Of a stretch of DNA of 22,526 nucleotides, positions 1 through 6,064 are shown piece after piece (position 1 is the first letter of the stretch; the number at the start of each line of letters is the position of its first letter). Origin of the DNA: a virus; IMG/VR virus record IMGVR_UViG_3300033571_012949, positions 1-22,526 of that record, one strand, 5' to 3'. Below the pieces are notes generated by a model. The model worked only from the letters and a program-made list of their open reading frames with translations. It was not told the DNA's origin and searched no databases. Both the position numbers and the translations under genes were made by a program.

Positions 1-186
1 CTCAATCCGCCCTTCGCCCGCGTCGCTGAAGTACGCGTACACGTCTCCCCGCGGCGTCGGGAACACAAGGTCCGACCCCGGACCATCGCTCGGATTGTAC
101 CAGTACGGCGTCACGCTCCGCAGCGGCACGCCGTCAGCGTGGACGTCGCGCATGGGGAGGAAGTCGAGGTAGCGTGGGTACATCAT
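1..186 (-). CDS. Hypothetical protein, 3' end beyond the left edge
   Basis: The reverse strand is open from an ATG at 186-184 to the window edge, giving 62 residues with no stop (start MMYPRYLDFLPMRDVHADG). The start overlaps the stop of the gene to its right as TGATG, and a G-rich stretch (CTGGGGGG, in the end of that gene) can serve as ribosome binding site, so the two are probably translationally coupled. The protein is rich in aromatic residues, prolines and glycines (for example PYWYNPSDGPGSD and DVYAYFSDAGEG), without a signal peptide or membrane segment in the visible part. I do not recognise the family. The reading frame looks real because of the coupling and the natural amino-acid composition. 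It belongs to the leftward operon, which in temperate phages often carries integration or lysogeny functions, but nothing in these residues shows that. Confidence 0.6.
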   Translation of the reverse strand, partial: MMYPRYLDFLPMRDVHADGVPLRSVTPYWYNPSDGPGSDLVFPTPRGDVYAYFSDAGEGRIE

Positions 187-494
187 CACACACCCCCCAG
201 GATCGGCTTGCCCATCTGCGGGCGCGTCTGGCGGTCCCATGCGATAGCGTCCGCCGTCCGCGGCGCGTCCTCGGCCTCGAGCCACAGCGCCATGCCGACG
301 CGCGCCAGCACGTCCTCAAGATACGTCGCCGCGTTCTCCACGCCGCTCAGCGTCTTCGTGTGCTGGTCGCGAAGGTCGATGCGGCGGTGAAGCAGCGCCT
401 TCTCGATCTCGAGGATCTGCGCGTTGGCGCGCGCCAGCGCAGTCGCAAGCGCGTCCAGGCTGGTCAGGGTTTCGGCGGTGGCGGGGGGGTGCAT
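186..494 (-). CDS. Small coiled-coil hypothetical protein
   Basis: 102 residues starting MHPPATAETLTSLDALATAL. I chose the ATG at 494 over one 42 bases upstream because GGAG lies seven bases before it (505-502 on the reverse strand) and because the upstream start would fall within the promoter/operator region. Residues 8-60 are a heptad-like run of leucine, alanine and charged residues, likely a coiled coil. The C-terminal part contains DVLARVGMALWLEAEDAP. No catalytic motif is visible and I do not recognise the family. It is the first gene of the leftward operon and lies directly downstream of the putative operator-controlled promoter at about 552-523, so it should be repressed in lysogeny if the operator assignment is right. 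Confidence 0.6.
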   Translation of the reverse strand: MHPPATAETLTSLDALATALARANAQILEIEKALLHRRIDLRDQHTKTLSGVENAATYLEDVLARVGMALWLEAEDAPRTADAIAWDRQTRPQMGKPILGGV

Positions 495-522
495 GGTGCG
501 GCTCCAGTGCGTGACTGGGGAG

Positions 523-570
523 ACGCTACCGTACACATCCTGTGTCGGTCAATACTCAAAATGTGTACGC
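523..570 (-). promoter_or_regulatory. Left operator and putative leftward promoter
   Basis: The forward strand at 529-548 reads CCGTACACA, then TCC, then TGTGTCGG. This is the operator found to the right of the repressor with one base missing in the second arm. A further half-site TGTGTACGC lies at 562-570. On the reverse strand TTGACC (552-547) sits as a -35 box, and TAGCGT (528-523) is a weak -10 at an 18-base spacing, so the operator fills the promoter. The likely ligand is the repressor encoded at 589-1245 or the Cro-like protein. Operator identity is inferred from the repeat of the same word on both sides of the repressor gene. Confidence 0.6.
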
Positions 571-588
571 CCGAAACAGGGCGCGCGT

Positions 589-1245
589 TCACAGGTCGGT
601 GAGAACCTTGATCACGCGGCCGACGACCTCGACCCTTCCTCTGGGGAAGATCGTGTCGTGGGGAAGGGTGCTTTCCGGCTCAAAGCGGGCCGGGTTCGAC
701 CGGTAAGTCTTAAAGGTTGTCTCGCCGTCGCAAATGAAGATGTAGCGCCGGCCCTCGCGCAGTTCTCGGTCCAACGTATTCACGACAATGGTCGAGCCGC
801 TGGGCGCGATCCTGTTCATGCTTTCGCCTGACACGCGCAGCGCGATTAAGCCTTCGGCATCTTCGGCCGGGACGGCAATACGTTCGCAGTCGTCAAGAGA
901 AACAACCGCGTCCTGTGAGGCAAAGCTGTTTGCAGAAGACCAAGAAACCAACGGAACCCACACGACGCCCGTCTCGATAGCCACGAGACTGGACGGCGCC
1001 CCCAACACCATCACCTCGCTTAAGGTTATCGGTGGGTCGCCTTTTCCGACAAGAGCCTTGACAAGCTTCTCAAGGATCTCCGGCGGCACGTAGTTCCGCG
1101 ACCTGGCGCCGTCCTGCTCATACCGCTGGATGCCGCTGGGATGCTTGAACCCCAAGGCTTTCGCCAGCGCAGGACGCGACAAGTTGGCGCGCTTGCGGAG
1201 CTCGCGGAAGCGCGCACTCGCCGAATCGTGAACGGGCGGGGTCAT
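589..1245 (-). CDS. CI/LexA-like phage repressor (HTH plus S24 peptidase)
   Basis: 218 residues from the ATG at 1245 (MTPPVHDSASARFRELRKRA). Longer upstream extensions would run through the operator and into the divergent gene, so I reject them. Residues 10-55 form a helix-turn-helix (RFRELRKRANLSRPALAKAL), and residues 95-218 form an S24/LexA-type peptidase domain. The catalytic serine is in SGESM (Ser142) and the lysine in TTFKTY (Lys179). Such proteins maintain lysogeny by binding operators and are normally inactivated by RecA-stimulated self-cleavage. The linker, about residues 80-115, has no obvious Ala-Gly or Cys-Gly cleavage pair, so cleavage may use another bond or be lost. The gene points away from the early operon and is flanked by matching operators, the classic position of an immunity repressor. 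Function is well supported; its induction route is not. Confidence 0.9.
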   Translation of the reverse strand: MTPPVHDSASARFRELRKRANLSRPALAKALGFKHPSGIQRYEQDGARSRNYVPPEILEKLVKALVGKGDPPITLSEVMVLGAPSSLVAIETGVVWVPLVSWSSANSFASQDAVVSLDDCERIAVPAEDAEGLIALRVSGESMNRIAPSGSTIVVNTLDRELREGRRYIFICDGETTFKTYRSNPARFEPESTLPHDTIFPRGRVEVVGRVIKVLTDL

Positions 1246-1301
1246 GCCGCCGTTCTGACTCTGGTCGCCAGACACATTCCACGTCCGTGTTTCGAGGGCG
1301 C

Positions 1302-1331
1302 TTGACGGACCGTACACAGCGTGTGTACGGT
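1302..1331 (+). promoter_or_regulatory. Right operator and putative early rightward promoter
   Basis: A perfect inverted repeat occupies 1310-1330: CCGTACACA, spacer GCG, TGTGTACGG. TTGACG at 1302-1307 is a good -35 box, and TACGGT at 1326-1331 is a weak -10 at 18 bases, so repressor binding would cover the whole promoter. The predicted transcription start falls at or next to the ATG at 1339 of the Cro-like gene, and there is no Shine-Dalgarno before that ATG, so the message may be leaderless. The palindrome is seen directly; promoter and ligand are inferred. Confidence 0.7.
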
Positions 1332-1338
1332 TGGCGAC

Positions 1339-1581
1339 ATGATAACTCACCGTGACCTGCTGAAGCGATGGCCCTCTTACGAGGCCGTGCGCGAAGATCT
1401 TGCCGAACAAGGCGTCGACCTCTCCCCGTTTGCGGTTCGCCGCTGGGCGCAGCGCCAATCGGTCCCTTTCGACTACTGGCCGTTTCTGGAGAACGCCGCG
1501 CGCAAGCGCGGGTTCACGGCGACCTCGAATGAGTGGCTGCGCGCGCGCAAGTCGCGCGTCTGGGCGCGGAAAGCAGCATGA
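1339..1581 (+). CDS. Cro-like small DNA-binding protein
   Basis: 80 residues starting MITHRDLLKRWPSYEAVRED. The frame is open upstream to a GTG at 1321, but that start lies inside the operator, so the ATG at 1339 is preferred. The pattern RWPSYEAVREDL, then FAVRRWAQRQSVPFDYWPFL (residues 30-49), is the compact helix-turn-helix arrangement of Cro/YdaS-like regulators widespread in alphaproteobacterial phages, with the VRRWAQR-x-S-x-P-x-x-YW stretch as recognition helix and turn. The C-terminal tail is very basic (LRARKSRVWARKA). It is the first gene rightward of the operator, divergent from the repressor, and overlaps the next gene by ATGA. The expected role is to oppose the repressor and commit to the lytic programme. 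Family membership is recognised from the pattern only. Confidence 0.75.
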   Translation: MITHRDLLKRWPSYEAVREDLAEQGVDLSPFAVRRWAQRQSVPFDYWPFLENAARKRGFTATSNEWLRARKSRVWARKAA

Positions 1582-2138
1582 CCTGGCTCGGCTGGACAGA
1601 CGCCGCCATCGCCAAGGCGCGCGCCATGTGGACCGAAGGCAAGAGCGCCACCGAGATCGGCCGCGAGCTCGGCGTCTCGCGCAGCGCGGTGCTCGGCAAG
1701 CTGCACCGCCTCGGCCTCACGGGCTTCACCATCCGCAAGCGCAAGTCGCCGCACCGCTCCTACGGCGGCGTCGTGCTCGCGCGGACGATGGCTGCGCGCA
1801 CGAAAAAGCCGGCGACCGTCGTCGCTGAGAAGGCGCCGCCGTCGCTGCCGGCCACGCCGCCGATCGACGCTGCGCCGCTGCGTCTCACGCTCCTGCAGCT
1901 TCAACGTCACCAGTGCCACGCGGTCACGGACCTGACCGCGCAGGCGCTTTACTGCGGACACCCGGTTCGTCCGGGTTCCGCTTACTGCCCCGCGCATCAC
2001 GCGCGGTTTCATCAGGGGGCTACCCATGAAGAGAAGAAAGCCAACCGGATGGCACACGCTCCTCGCGTCGCTGCCGAAGCGCCGGCGCACGCCGCTCCAG
2101 CCGTCGTCGCCCGACGAACTGCAAAGGCTGGTGGCTGA
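1578..2138 (+). CDS. gcrA: GcrA-family cell-cycle regulator
   Basis: 186 residues from the ATG at 1578, overlapping the preceding stop as ATGA. Residues 4-47 (LGWTDAAIAKARAMWTEGKS, then ATEIGRELGVSRSAVLGKLH) match the GcrA N-terminal helix-turn-helix. That domain in Caulobacter reads WTDERV...LWLDGLSASQIA...TRNAVIGKVHRLGL. The C-terminal GcrA signature is also present as HQCHAVTDL, LYCGHPV, SAYCPAHHARF (Cys113, Cys126, Cys137, His140/141), the part that contacts RNA polymerase sigma-70 domain 2 in the characterised protein. The host protein binds GANTC-methylated promoters and activates cell-division genes. Here it is in a phage early operon, so it may redirect host or phage transcription. 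The last 38 residues, Ala-rich, overlap the next gene and are not typical of the family. An alternative is a general phage transcription factor without methylation dependence. Confidence 0.88.
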   Translation: MTWLGWTDAAIAKARAMWTEGKSATEIGRELGVSRSAVLGKLHRLGLTGFTIRKRKSPHRSYGGVVLARTMAARTKKPATVVAEKAPPSLPATPPIDAAPLRLTLLQLQRHQCHAVTDLTAQALYCGHPVRPGSAYCPAHHARFHQGATHEEKKANRMAHAPRVAAEAPAHAAPAVVARRTAKAGG

Positions 2139-2241
2139 GGCGCTCGAGGCCGGGCGCGTGACGCACGCGCCGCACGGATACGCATACGGATACGAACCGG
2201 CCCGCTGCGAGGTCGGCACGTGGGACGGGAGGAAGTCGTGA
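2026..2241 (+). CDS. Small basic hypothetical protein overlapping gcrA
   Basis: 71 residues starting MKRRKPTGWHTLLASLPKRR. The start is supported by a strong AGGGGG about seven bases upstream, within gcrA. The first 113 bases overlap the gcrA 3' end in another frame. The stretch ELQRLVAEALEAGRVTHAPH, followed by GYAYGYE, resembles short phage proteins that carry a helix followed by a V-T-x-x-P-x-G-x-A turn, so the C-terminal half looks like genuine protein. The N-terminal 25 residues are strongly basic and might bind nucleic acid. It ends overlapping the GTG start of the next gene. Function unknown. Confidence 0.6.
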   Translation: MKRRKPTGWHTLLASLPKRRRTPLQPSSPDELQRLVAEALEAGRVTHAPHGYAYGYEPARCEVGTWDGRKS

Positions 2242-2450
2242 CGCTGCGAGAACTTGCCGCCTATTTGCGGTCCAGCGGATTTGAAGCCGAGACCGAGTGC
2301 GTTGAGCACGCGCTCGATGTGCTTGTCGACCTGATTGCGAACACGGAAGTTCCGTCAGGCGACGACCACGACGTCTATTACTTCATCCCGTCGAAGCACC
2401 TCCAGACGATCTACAACAACGCGCGCGCGCTGACGGGGCTTTACCCATGA
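2238..2450 (+). CDS. Small acidic hypothetical protein
   Basis: 70 residues from a GTG at 2238 (read MTLRELAAYLRSSGFEAETE). I chose this start because GGGAGGA lies just upstream and because it overlaps the previous stop as GTGA. A start 18 bases earlier lacks this placement. The protein has two amphipathic helices, an acidic middle (NTEVPSGDDHDVYYF) and a Tyr/Asn-rich end (HLQTIYNNARALTGL). No catalytic motif or membrane segment is visible. The tight coupling to both neighbours shows it belongs to the early operon. Family not recognised. Confidence 0.6.
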   Translation: MTLRELAAYLRSSGFEAETECVEHALDVLVDLIANTEVPSGDDHDVYYFIPSKHLQTIYNNARALTGLYP

Positions 2451-2554
2451 ACGAACTGGCATCCGCCCTCGTCGCCGTCGCGACCATGTGGGGCTGCTAC
2501 ATGATCGGCTTCCTGCGCGGCTTCGCGCACAGCGCGAAGGAGCCGCGGCAATGA
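2447..2554 (+). CDS. Tiny single-span membrane protein (35 aa)
   Basis: The frame reads MNELASALVAVATMWGCYMI then GFLRGFAHSAKEPRQ. The start overlaps the previous stop as ATGA and its own stop overlaps the next start as ATGA. Residues 4-24 are hydrophobic and long enough for one membrane helix, followed by a positive tail, which predicts N-terminus out and C-terminus in. It is below the length that most gene finders accept, but the exact 4-base overlaps on both sides support translation. Function unknown. Confidence 0.55.
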   Translation: MNELASALVAVATMWGCYMIGFLRGFAHSAKEPRQ

Positions 2555-2715
2555 TCTGGGCTCTGCGCATCCTTCTGCCCTGGCTCGCCTCCGGCGCGGC
2601 GCTTGGCGTCGCCATGTGGTTCGCGATGAACGTCAACGCGTGGCTCGTCCTGCCGGGCATCCTGCTCGCGGCGATGCTGGCGACGGCGCTGTTTCCGCCG
2701 GAGGCCGCGCGATGA
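2551..2715 (+). CDS. Small two-span membrane protein (54 aa)
   Basis: Starts MIWALRILLPWLASGAALGV and continues with a second hydrophobic run, WLVLPGILLAAMLATALFP. Two membrane helices are separated by the short AMNVNA turn and almost no soluble part remains. Both ends overlap neighbours as ATGA. It is the second of three consecutive tiny membrane proteins. No holin or exclusion signature can be assigned from the sequence, but those are the usual roles of such phage proteins. Confidence 0.6.
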   Translation: MIWALRILLPWLASGAALGVAMWFAMNVNAWLVLPGILLAAMLATALFPPEAAR

Positions 2716-2891
2716 TCATCCTCGGCCTTTTCCTCACCGGCATGGGCACGACGCTCGCGCTGCTCGACACGCTCGGCCTGTACCTGGGGCCGGGCTGGCA
2801 CGGATTTCTGATCACCGCTGCGGGCGCTGCGCTCACCGTGGCGGCGTGCATTCCGAAGCGCCGCTCGTCGGCGAAGGAGAACAACCAATGA
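2712..2891 (+). CDS. Small two-span membrane protein (59 aa)
   Basis: Starts MIILGLFLTGMGTTLALLDT. Hydrophobic segments lie at about residues 2-24 and 31-47, followed by a basic, hydrophilic tail (IPKRRSSAKENNQ). The start overlaps the previous stop and the stop overlaps the start of the nuclease gene, both as ATGA. It is the third tiny membrane protein in a row in the early operon. Function unknown; a membrane anchor for replication or a superinfection-exclusion factor are possibilities that the sequence cannot decide. Confidence 0.6.
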   Translation: MIILGLFLTGMGTTLALLDTLGLYLGPGWHGFLITAAGAALTVAACIPKRRSSAKENNQ

Positions 2892-3757
2892 GATCCGGGC
2901 GCGAGTTGGCGTCTGGTGTGCGCGAGCCTGCTGTCGGGGGGTCGACCCCGGCGGCAGGCGACGCGTTCATCGCCCACAATCTTCCCTTCGAAACCTATCT
3001 CCAGCGCGGCGACGTCTCCAAGTCGACGCTGTGGACGCTCTACACCAAGAGCCCGGCGCACGCGCTGATCGAGAAGGAGCCGTCGCCCGCGATGCAGCTC
3101 GGCAGCGCCGTGCATTGCGCCGTGCTCGAGCCGGACACCTTCGACGAGCGCTTCGTGCGGGGGCCGGACGATCGCCGCGGCGTCAGGTGGAAGGAGGCCC
3201 TCGACGAGCACGGGGCGAAGCTGCTCACCAGCGGCGACTACGACGACGCGCTGCGCATCCGCGATGCGCTGCAGCGCGACCCGCTGGTGCGCCGCCTCAC
3301 GACCGGCGACGTCTGGCGCGAGGTGTCTGGCTTCTGGCGCGACCCGGAAACCGGTCTCGTCGTGCGCTGCCGGCCGGACGCCTATCGCCCGTCGCTGCGC
3401 CTGATGGCGGACGTAAAGACCACGACCGACGCGCGCGCGACGACCTGGCGCAAGCGCGTCGCGGAGTTCGGCTATCACGCGCAAGAGGCGCTCTACACGG
3501 ACGGCTGGCGCGCGTGCGGCATGGAGGTCGACGCCTTCGTGTTCATCGCCGTCGAGACCAGCGCGCCTTACGCGCACTGCGTCTTCGATCTGGCGCCCGC
3601 CGCTGTCGACGAAGGACGCGCCGCCATGCGCGAGGCGCTCCAGACCTTCGCCCAATGCAAGGCCGCGAACCGCTGGCCCGCATACCCGAGCGAACCGCAG
3701 TCGCTCGACATCCCGTCGTGGGCTTACCGCCTGACGACGCCTACCGCCGTCTCGTGA
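2888..3757 (+). CDS. RecE-like PD-(D/E)XK exonuclease
   Basis: 289 residues, ATG at 2888 overlapping the previous stop, with GGAGA upstream. After a 29-residue low-complexity start, residues 30-55 (HNLPFETYLQRGDVSKSTLW) open the PDDEXK_1/exodeoxyribonuclease VIII C-terminal fold. Catalytic elements in order are GSAVHCAVLEP (His76), RPDAY (Asp164), ADVKTT (Asp175 and Lys177) and GYHAQEALYTDGW (Gln199, Tyr203), the RecB-family nuclease set. Such enzymes resect double-stranded DNA 5' to 3' and load the paired annealing protein. The recT gene follows ten bases downstream, which strongly supports a RecE/RecT-type pair. Usual phage homologues have about 250-350 residues, so this looks complete. Confidence 0.88.
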   Translation: MRSGRELASGVREPAVGGSTPAAGDAFIAHNLPFETYLQRGDVSKSTLWTLYTKSPAHALIEKEPSPAMQLGSAVHCAVLEPDTFDERFVRGPDDRRGVRWKEALDEHGAKLLTSGDYDDALRIRDALQRDPLVRRLTTGDVWREVSGFWRDPETGLVVRCRPDAYRPSLRLMADVKTTTDARATTWRKRVAEFGYHAQEALYTDGWRACGMEVDAFVFIAVETSAPYAHCVFDLAPAAVDEGRAAMREALQTFAQCKAANRWPAYPSEPQSLDIPSWAYRLTTPTAVS

Positions 3758-3767
3758 GGAGGGACCA

Positions 3768-4613
3768 ATGACCACCGCAGTGACCACCCGTTCAGAAGAG
3801 CCCATCGAGCGTACGATCGCCGCGATGGAGGACAAGTTCGCCGCAGCGCTCCCCGCGCACATCCCGCCGCAGCGCTTCGTGCGCACGACGATCTCGGCGC
3901 TCGCCAACCCCATGCTCTCGCGCGTCCGCGACACGCCGGCCGGGCGCAAGTCGATCTATGACGCCTGCCTGAAGGCCGCGTCGGATGGCCTGCTGCTCGA
4001 CGGGCGCGAGGCCGCGCTCGTGGCCTATCGCCAGAAGTCTGGCGACGAGTGGATCGACGTCGCGCAATACATGCCGATGGTCGCGGGCATCATGAAGAAG
4101 GCCCGCAACTCCGGCGAGATCGCCTCGCTCGTGTGCCAGGTCGTCTACGCGAACGACCTGTTTGAGATCGACTATGTCAGCGCCGAAGCGCCGATCACGC
4201 ACCGGCCCGACCTCGCCAACCGTGGCGAGATGATGGGCGTCTACGCCGTCGCGCGGTTCAAAGACGGCTCGTGGTCGCAGCCCGAATACATGAGCGTCGA
4301 GCAGGTGCAGGCCATCCGCAAGCGCTCGCGCGCGGCAGAGAAGGGGCCGTGGGTCACGGACTTCGCCGAGATGGCGCGCAAGACCGTCATCCGCCGGCTC
4401 TCCAAGTACCTGCCGTCATCGACGGACAAGGACGGCTTCAGCGAAGTCGTCCGCCGCGACGATGACCTCTATGCCCAGGACGACGCGCCAACGCTGCAGG
4501 CCGTGGCCGCGCCCGCCAAGAAGTCGGCCGCTGCGGTGCTCGCCGCGCCGGCCGTGGTCGAGGTCGCGCACGACGCCGACACGGGCGAGGTCGCTGACGG
4601 CGACGACGTCTGA
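3768..4613 (+). CDS. recT: RecT single-strand annealing protein
   Basis: 281 residues starting MTTAVTTRSEEPIERTIAAM, with GGAGGG just upstream. RecT-family landmarks occur in order: LPAHIPPQRFVRT (residues 29-41), GLLLDGREAALVAY, AQYMPMVAGIM, ANDLFEIDYV, GVYAVARFKDG, and PWVTDFAEMARKTVIRRLSK (about residues 199-218). The protein anneals complementary single strands and promotes strand invasion together with the exonuclease, so it serves phage recombination and repair. The C-terminal 45 residues are Ala-rich and acidic, as usual for the family. Length is normal and no defects are seen. Confidence 0.93.
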   Translation: MTTAVTTRSEEPIERTIAAMEDKFAAALPAHIPPQRFVRTTISALANPMLSRVRDTPAGRKSIYDACLKAASDGLLLDGREAALVAYRQKSGDEWIDVAQYMPMVAGIMKKARNSGEIASLVCQVVYANDLFEIDYVSAEAPITHRPDLANRGEMMGVYAVARFKDGSWSQPEYMSVEQVQAIRKRSRAAEKGPWVTDFAEMARKTVIRRLSKYLPSSTDKDGFSEVVRRDDDLYAQDDAPTLQAVAAPAKKSAAAVLAAPAVVEVAHDADTGEVADGDDV

Positions 4614-4627
4614 CCGGAGACGCGGCG

Positions 4628-6064
4628 GTGGAGCTGAGACCCTACCAACAAGAAGCGATCGACCGCACGCGCCAGGCGCTGCGGTATCACCGCCGCGTCC
4701 TCCTCACTGCGCCCACGGGCGCGGGCAAGACCGCTATGGCTGCGTTCATGCTCAAGGGCGCCGTCGAGCGCGGCATGCGCGCGTGGTTTTTGGTGCATCG
4801 GCGCGAGCTGGTTGAGCAGACCGGCAAGACGCTCGAGCGCGTCGGCGTCGACCACGGCTTCGTCGCGTCCGGTTTCCCGGTCTCGTACCGCAAGCCTGTC
4901 ACGCTGTGCTCGGTGCAGACCGTCGTGCGCCGCCTCGATCGGCTGCCCAAGCCGGACCTTCTCGTCTGGGACGAGGCGCATCACTGCGCCGCCGGCACTT
5001 GGCAGCGCATCGCCGAGCACTTCCCTGACGCCTACCATGTCGGGCTGACCGCTACGCCGGAGCGCCTCGACGGCAAGGGTCTCGACGATATGTTCCGCGC
5101 GCTCGTGCCTGGGCCGTCGATCTCGTGGCTGATTGAGAACGGCTACCTCTCCAAGTACCGCGTCTGGTCGCACCCGGCGCCGGACGTCTCCGACGTCCGC
5201 ATGCGCGGCGCTGACTTCGACGCGAGCGCGCTCGAGGAGGCGATGGACCGGCCGCACATTCTCGGCGATGCCGTGCGTCAGTTCACGGACATCTGCCCGA
5301 ACGCGCGCGCCGTGGCGTTCTGCGTCAGCGTGCAGCACGCGATCCACACGCGCGACGCCTTCCGCGCCGCTGGCTACGCGGCCGAAGAGCTTGACGGCGG
5401 CGTCGATGGGGCCACGCGGCGGCGCATCGTCAACGCCTTCCGCCGCGGCGAGGTTCAAGTGCTCACGTCGATTGACCTGTTCGGCGAGGGGTTCGACCTC
5501 CCTGAACTCGAGGCCGCGATCCTGCTGCGTCCCACGGCGTCGCTCGGCCTCTACATGCAGCAGGTCGGGCGCGCGCTGCGCACGGCGCCGGGCAAGCCCT
5601 ACGCGATCATCCTTGACCACGCCGGCAACGTCCCGCGGCACGGACTGCCGGACGACGATCGTGCGTGGACGCTCCAGGGCCGGAAGAAGCGGAAGGGCGG
5701 GGGCGCGCCGACGAAGGTCTGCCCCGGCTGCTTCGGCACGGTCCCGGCCGCTGCGCTCACCTGCGAGCATTGCGGCCACACGTTCAAGATCGCTGCACGC
5801 GAGATCGATGAGCGCCACGGCGTGCTTGAGGAGATGGACGTCGAGGCGCGGCGGCGGGCGCGGAACGCTGAGGTGGCGCGGGCGCAGACATACATGGATT
5901 TGATCCGGATTGAGAAGGCTCGCGGATACAGGCGGGGGTGGGCGATGCACGTTTGGAACGCGCGCTATGCTGGGGAATTAGGCCGACAAATGACGCCTGA
6001 AATGGATAGACACGCGCGCGCGGCCGTTGATGCTTCCCCAGTACGCGCGGAGTCCGCGTCGTGA
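4628..6064 (+). CDS. DEAH-box superfamily 2 DNA helicase with zinc ribbon
   Basis: 478 residues from a GTG at 4628 preceded by GGAG. Superfamily 2 motifs are all present: Q-like MELRPYQQEAI, Walker A APTGAGKT (28-35), DEAH (115-118), motif III TAT in GLTATPERLDG (141-143), and motif VI QQVGRALR (311-318). Four cysteines, CPGC (365-368) and CEHC (379-382), form a probable zinc ribbon in the C-terminal part. This is the helicase type found beside primases in phages of this kind (UvsW/RadD-like), for fork remodelling or replication. The stop overlaps the primase start as GTGA. The C-terminal 70 residues after the zinc ribbon are Arg-rich and unassigned. Confidence 0.9.
   Translation: MELRPYQQEAIDRTRQALRYHRRVLLTAPTGAGKTAMAAFMLKGAVERGMRAWFLVHRRELVEQTGKTLERVGVDHGFVASGFPVSYRKPVTLCSVQTVVRRLDRLPKPDLLVWDEAHHCAAGTWQRIAEHFPDAYHVGLTATPERLDGKGLDDMFRALVPGPSISWLIENGYLSKYRVWSHPAPDVSDVRMRGADFDASALEEAMDRPHILGDAVRQFTDICPNARAVAFCVSVQHAIHTRDAFRAAGYAAEELDGGVDGATRRRIVNAFRRGEVQVLTSIDLFGEGFDLPELEAAILLRPTASLGLYMQQVGRALRTAPGKPYAIILDHAGNVPRHGLPDDDRAWTLQGRKKRKGGGAPTKVCPGCFGTVPAAALTCEHCGHTFKIAAREIDERHGVLEEMDVEARRRARNAEVARAQTYMDLIRIEKARGYRRGWAMHVWNARYAGELGRQMTPEMDRHARAAVDASPVRAESAS

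Noticed and set aside
1246-1458. N-terminal extension of the repressor to an upstream ATG at 1458
   Set aside because: The extension would run across the operator and the divergent Cro-like gene and gives no recognisable domain.
4469-5950. Long reverse-strand open frame opposite recT and the helicase, and similar antisense frames elsewhere
   Set aside because: In GC-rich DNA the antisense frames stay open by codon bias. They are Arg/Ala-rich, have no motifs, and lie opposite genes with full catalytic motifs.
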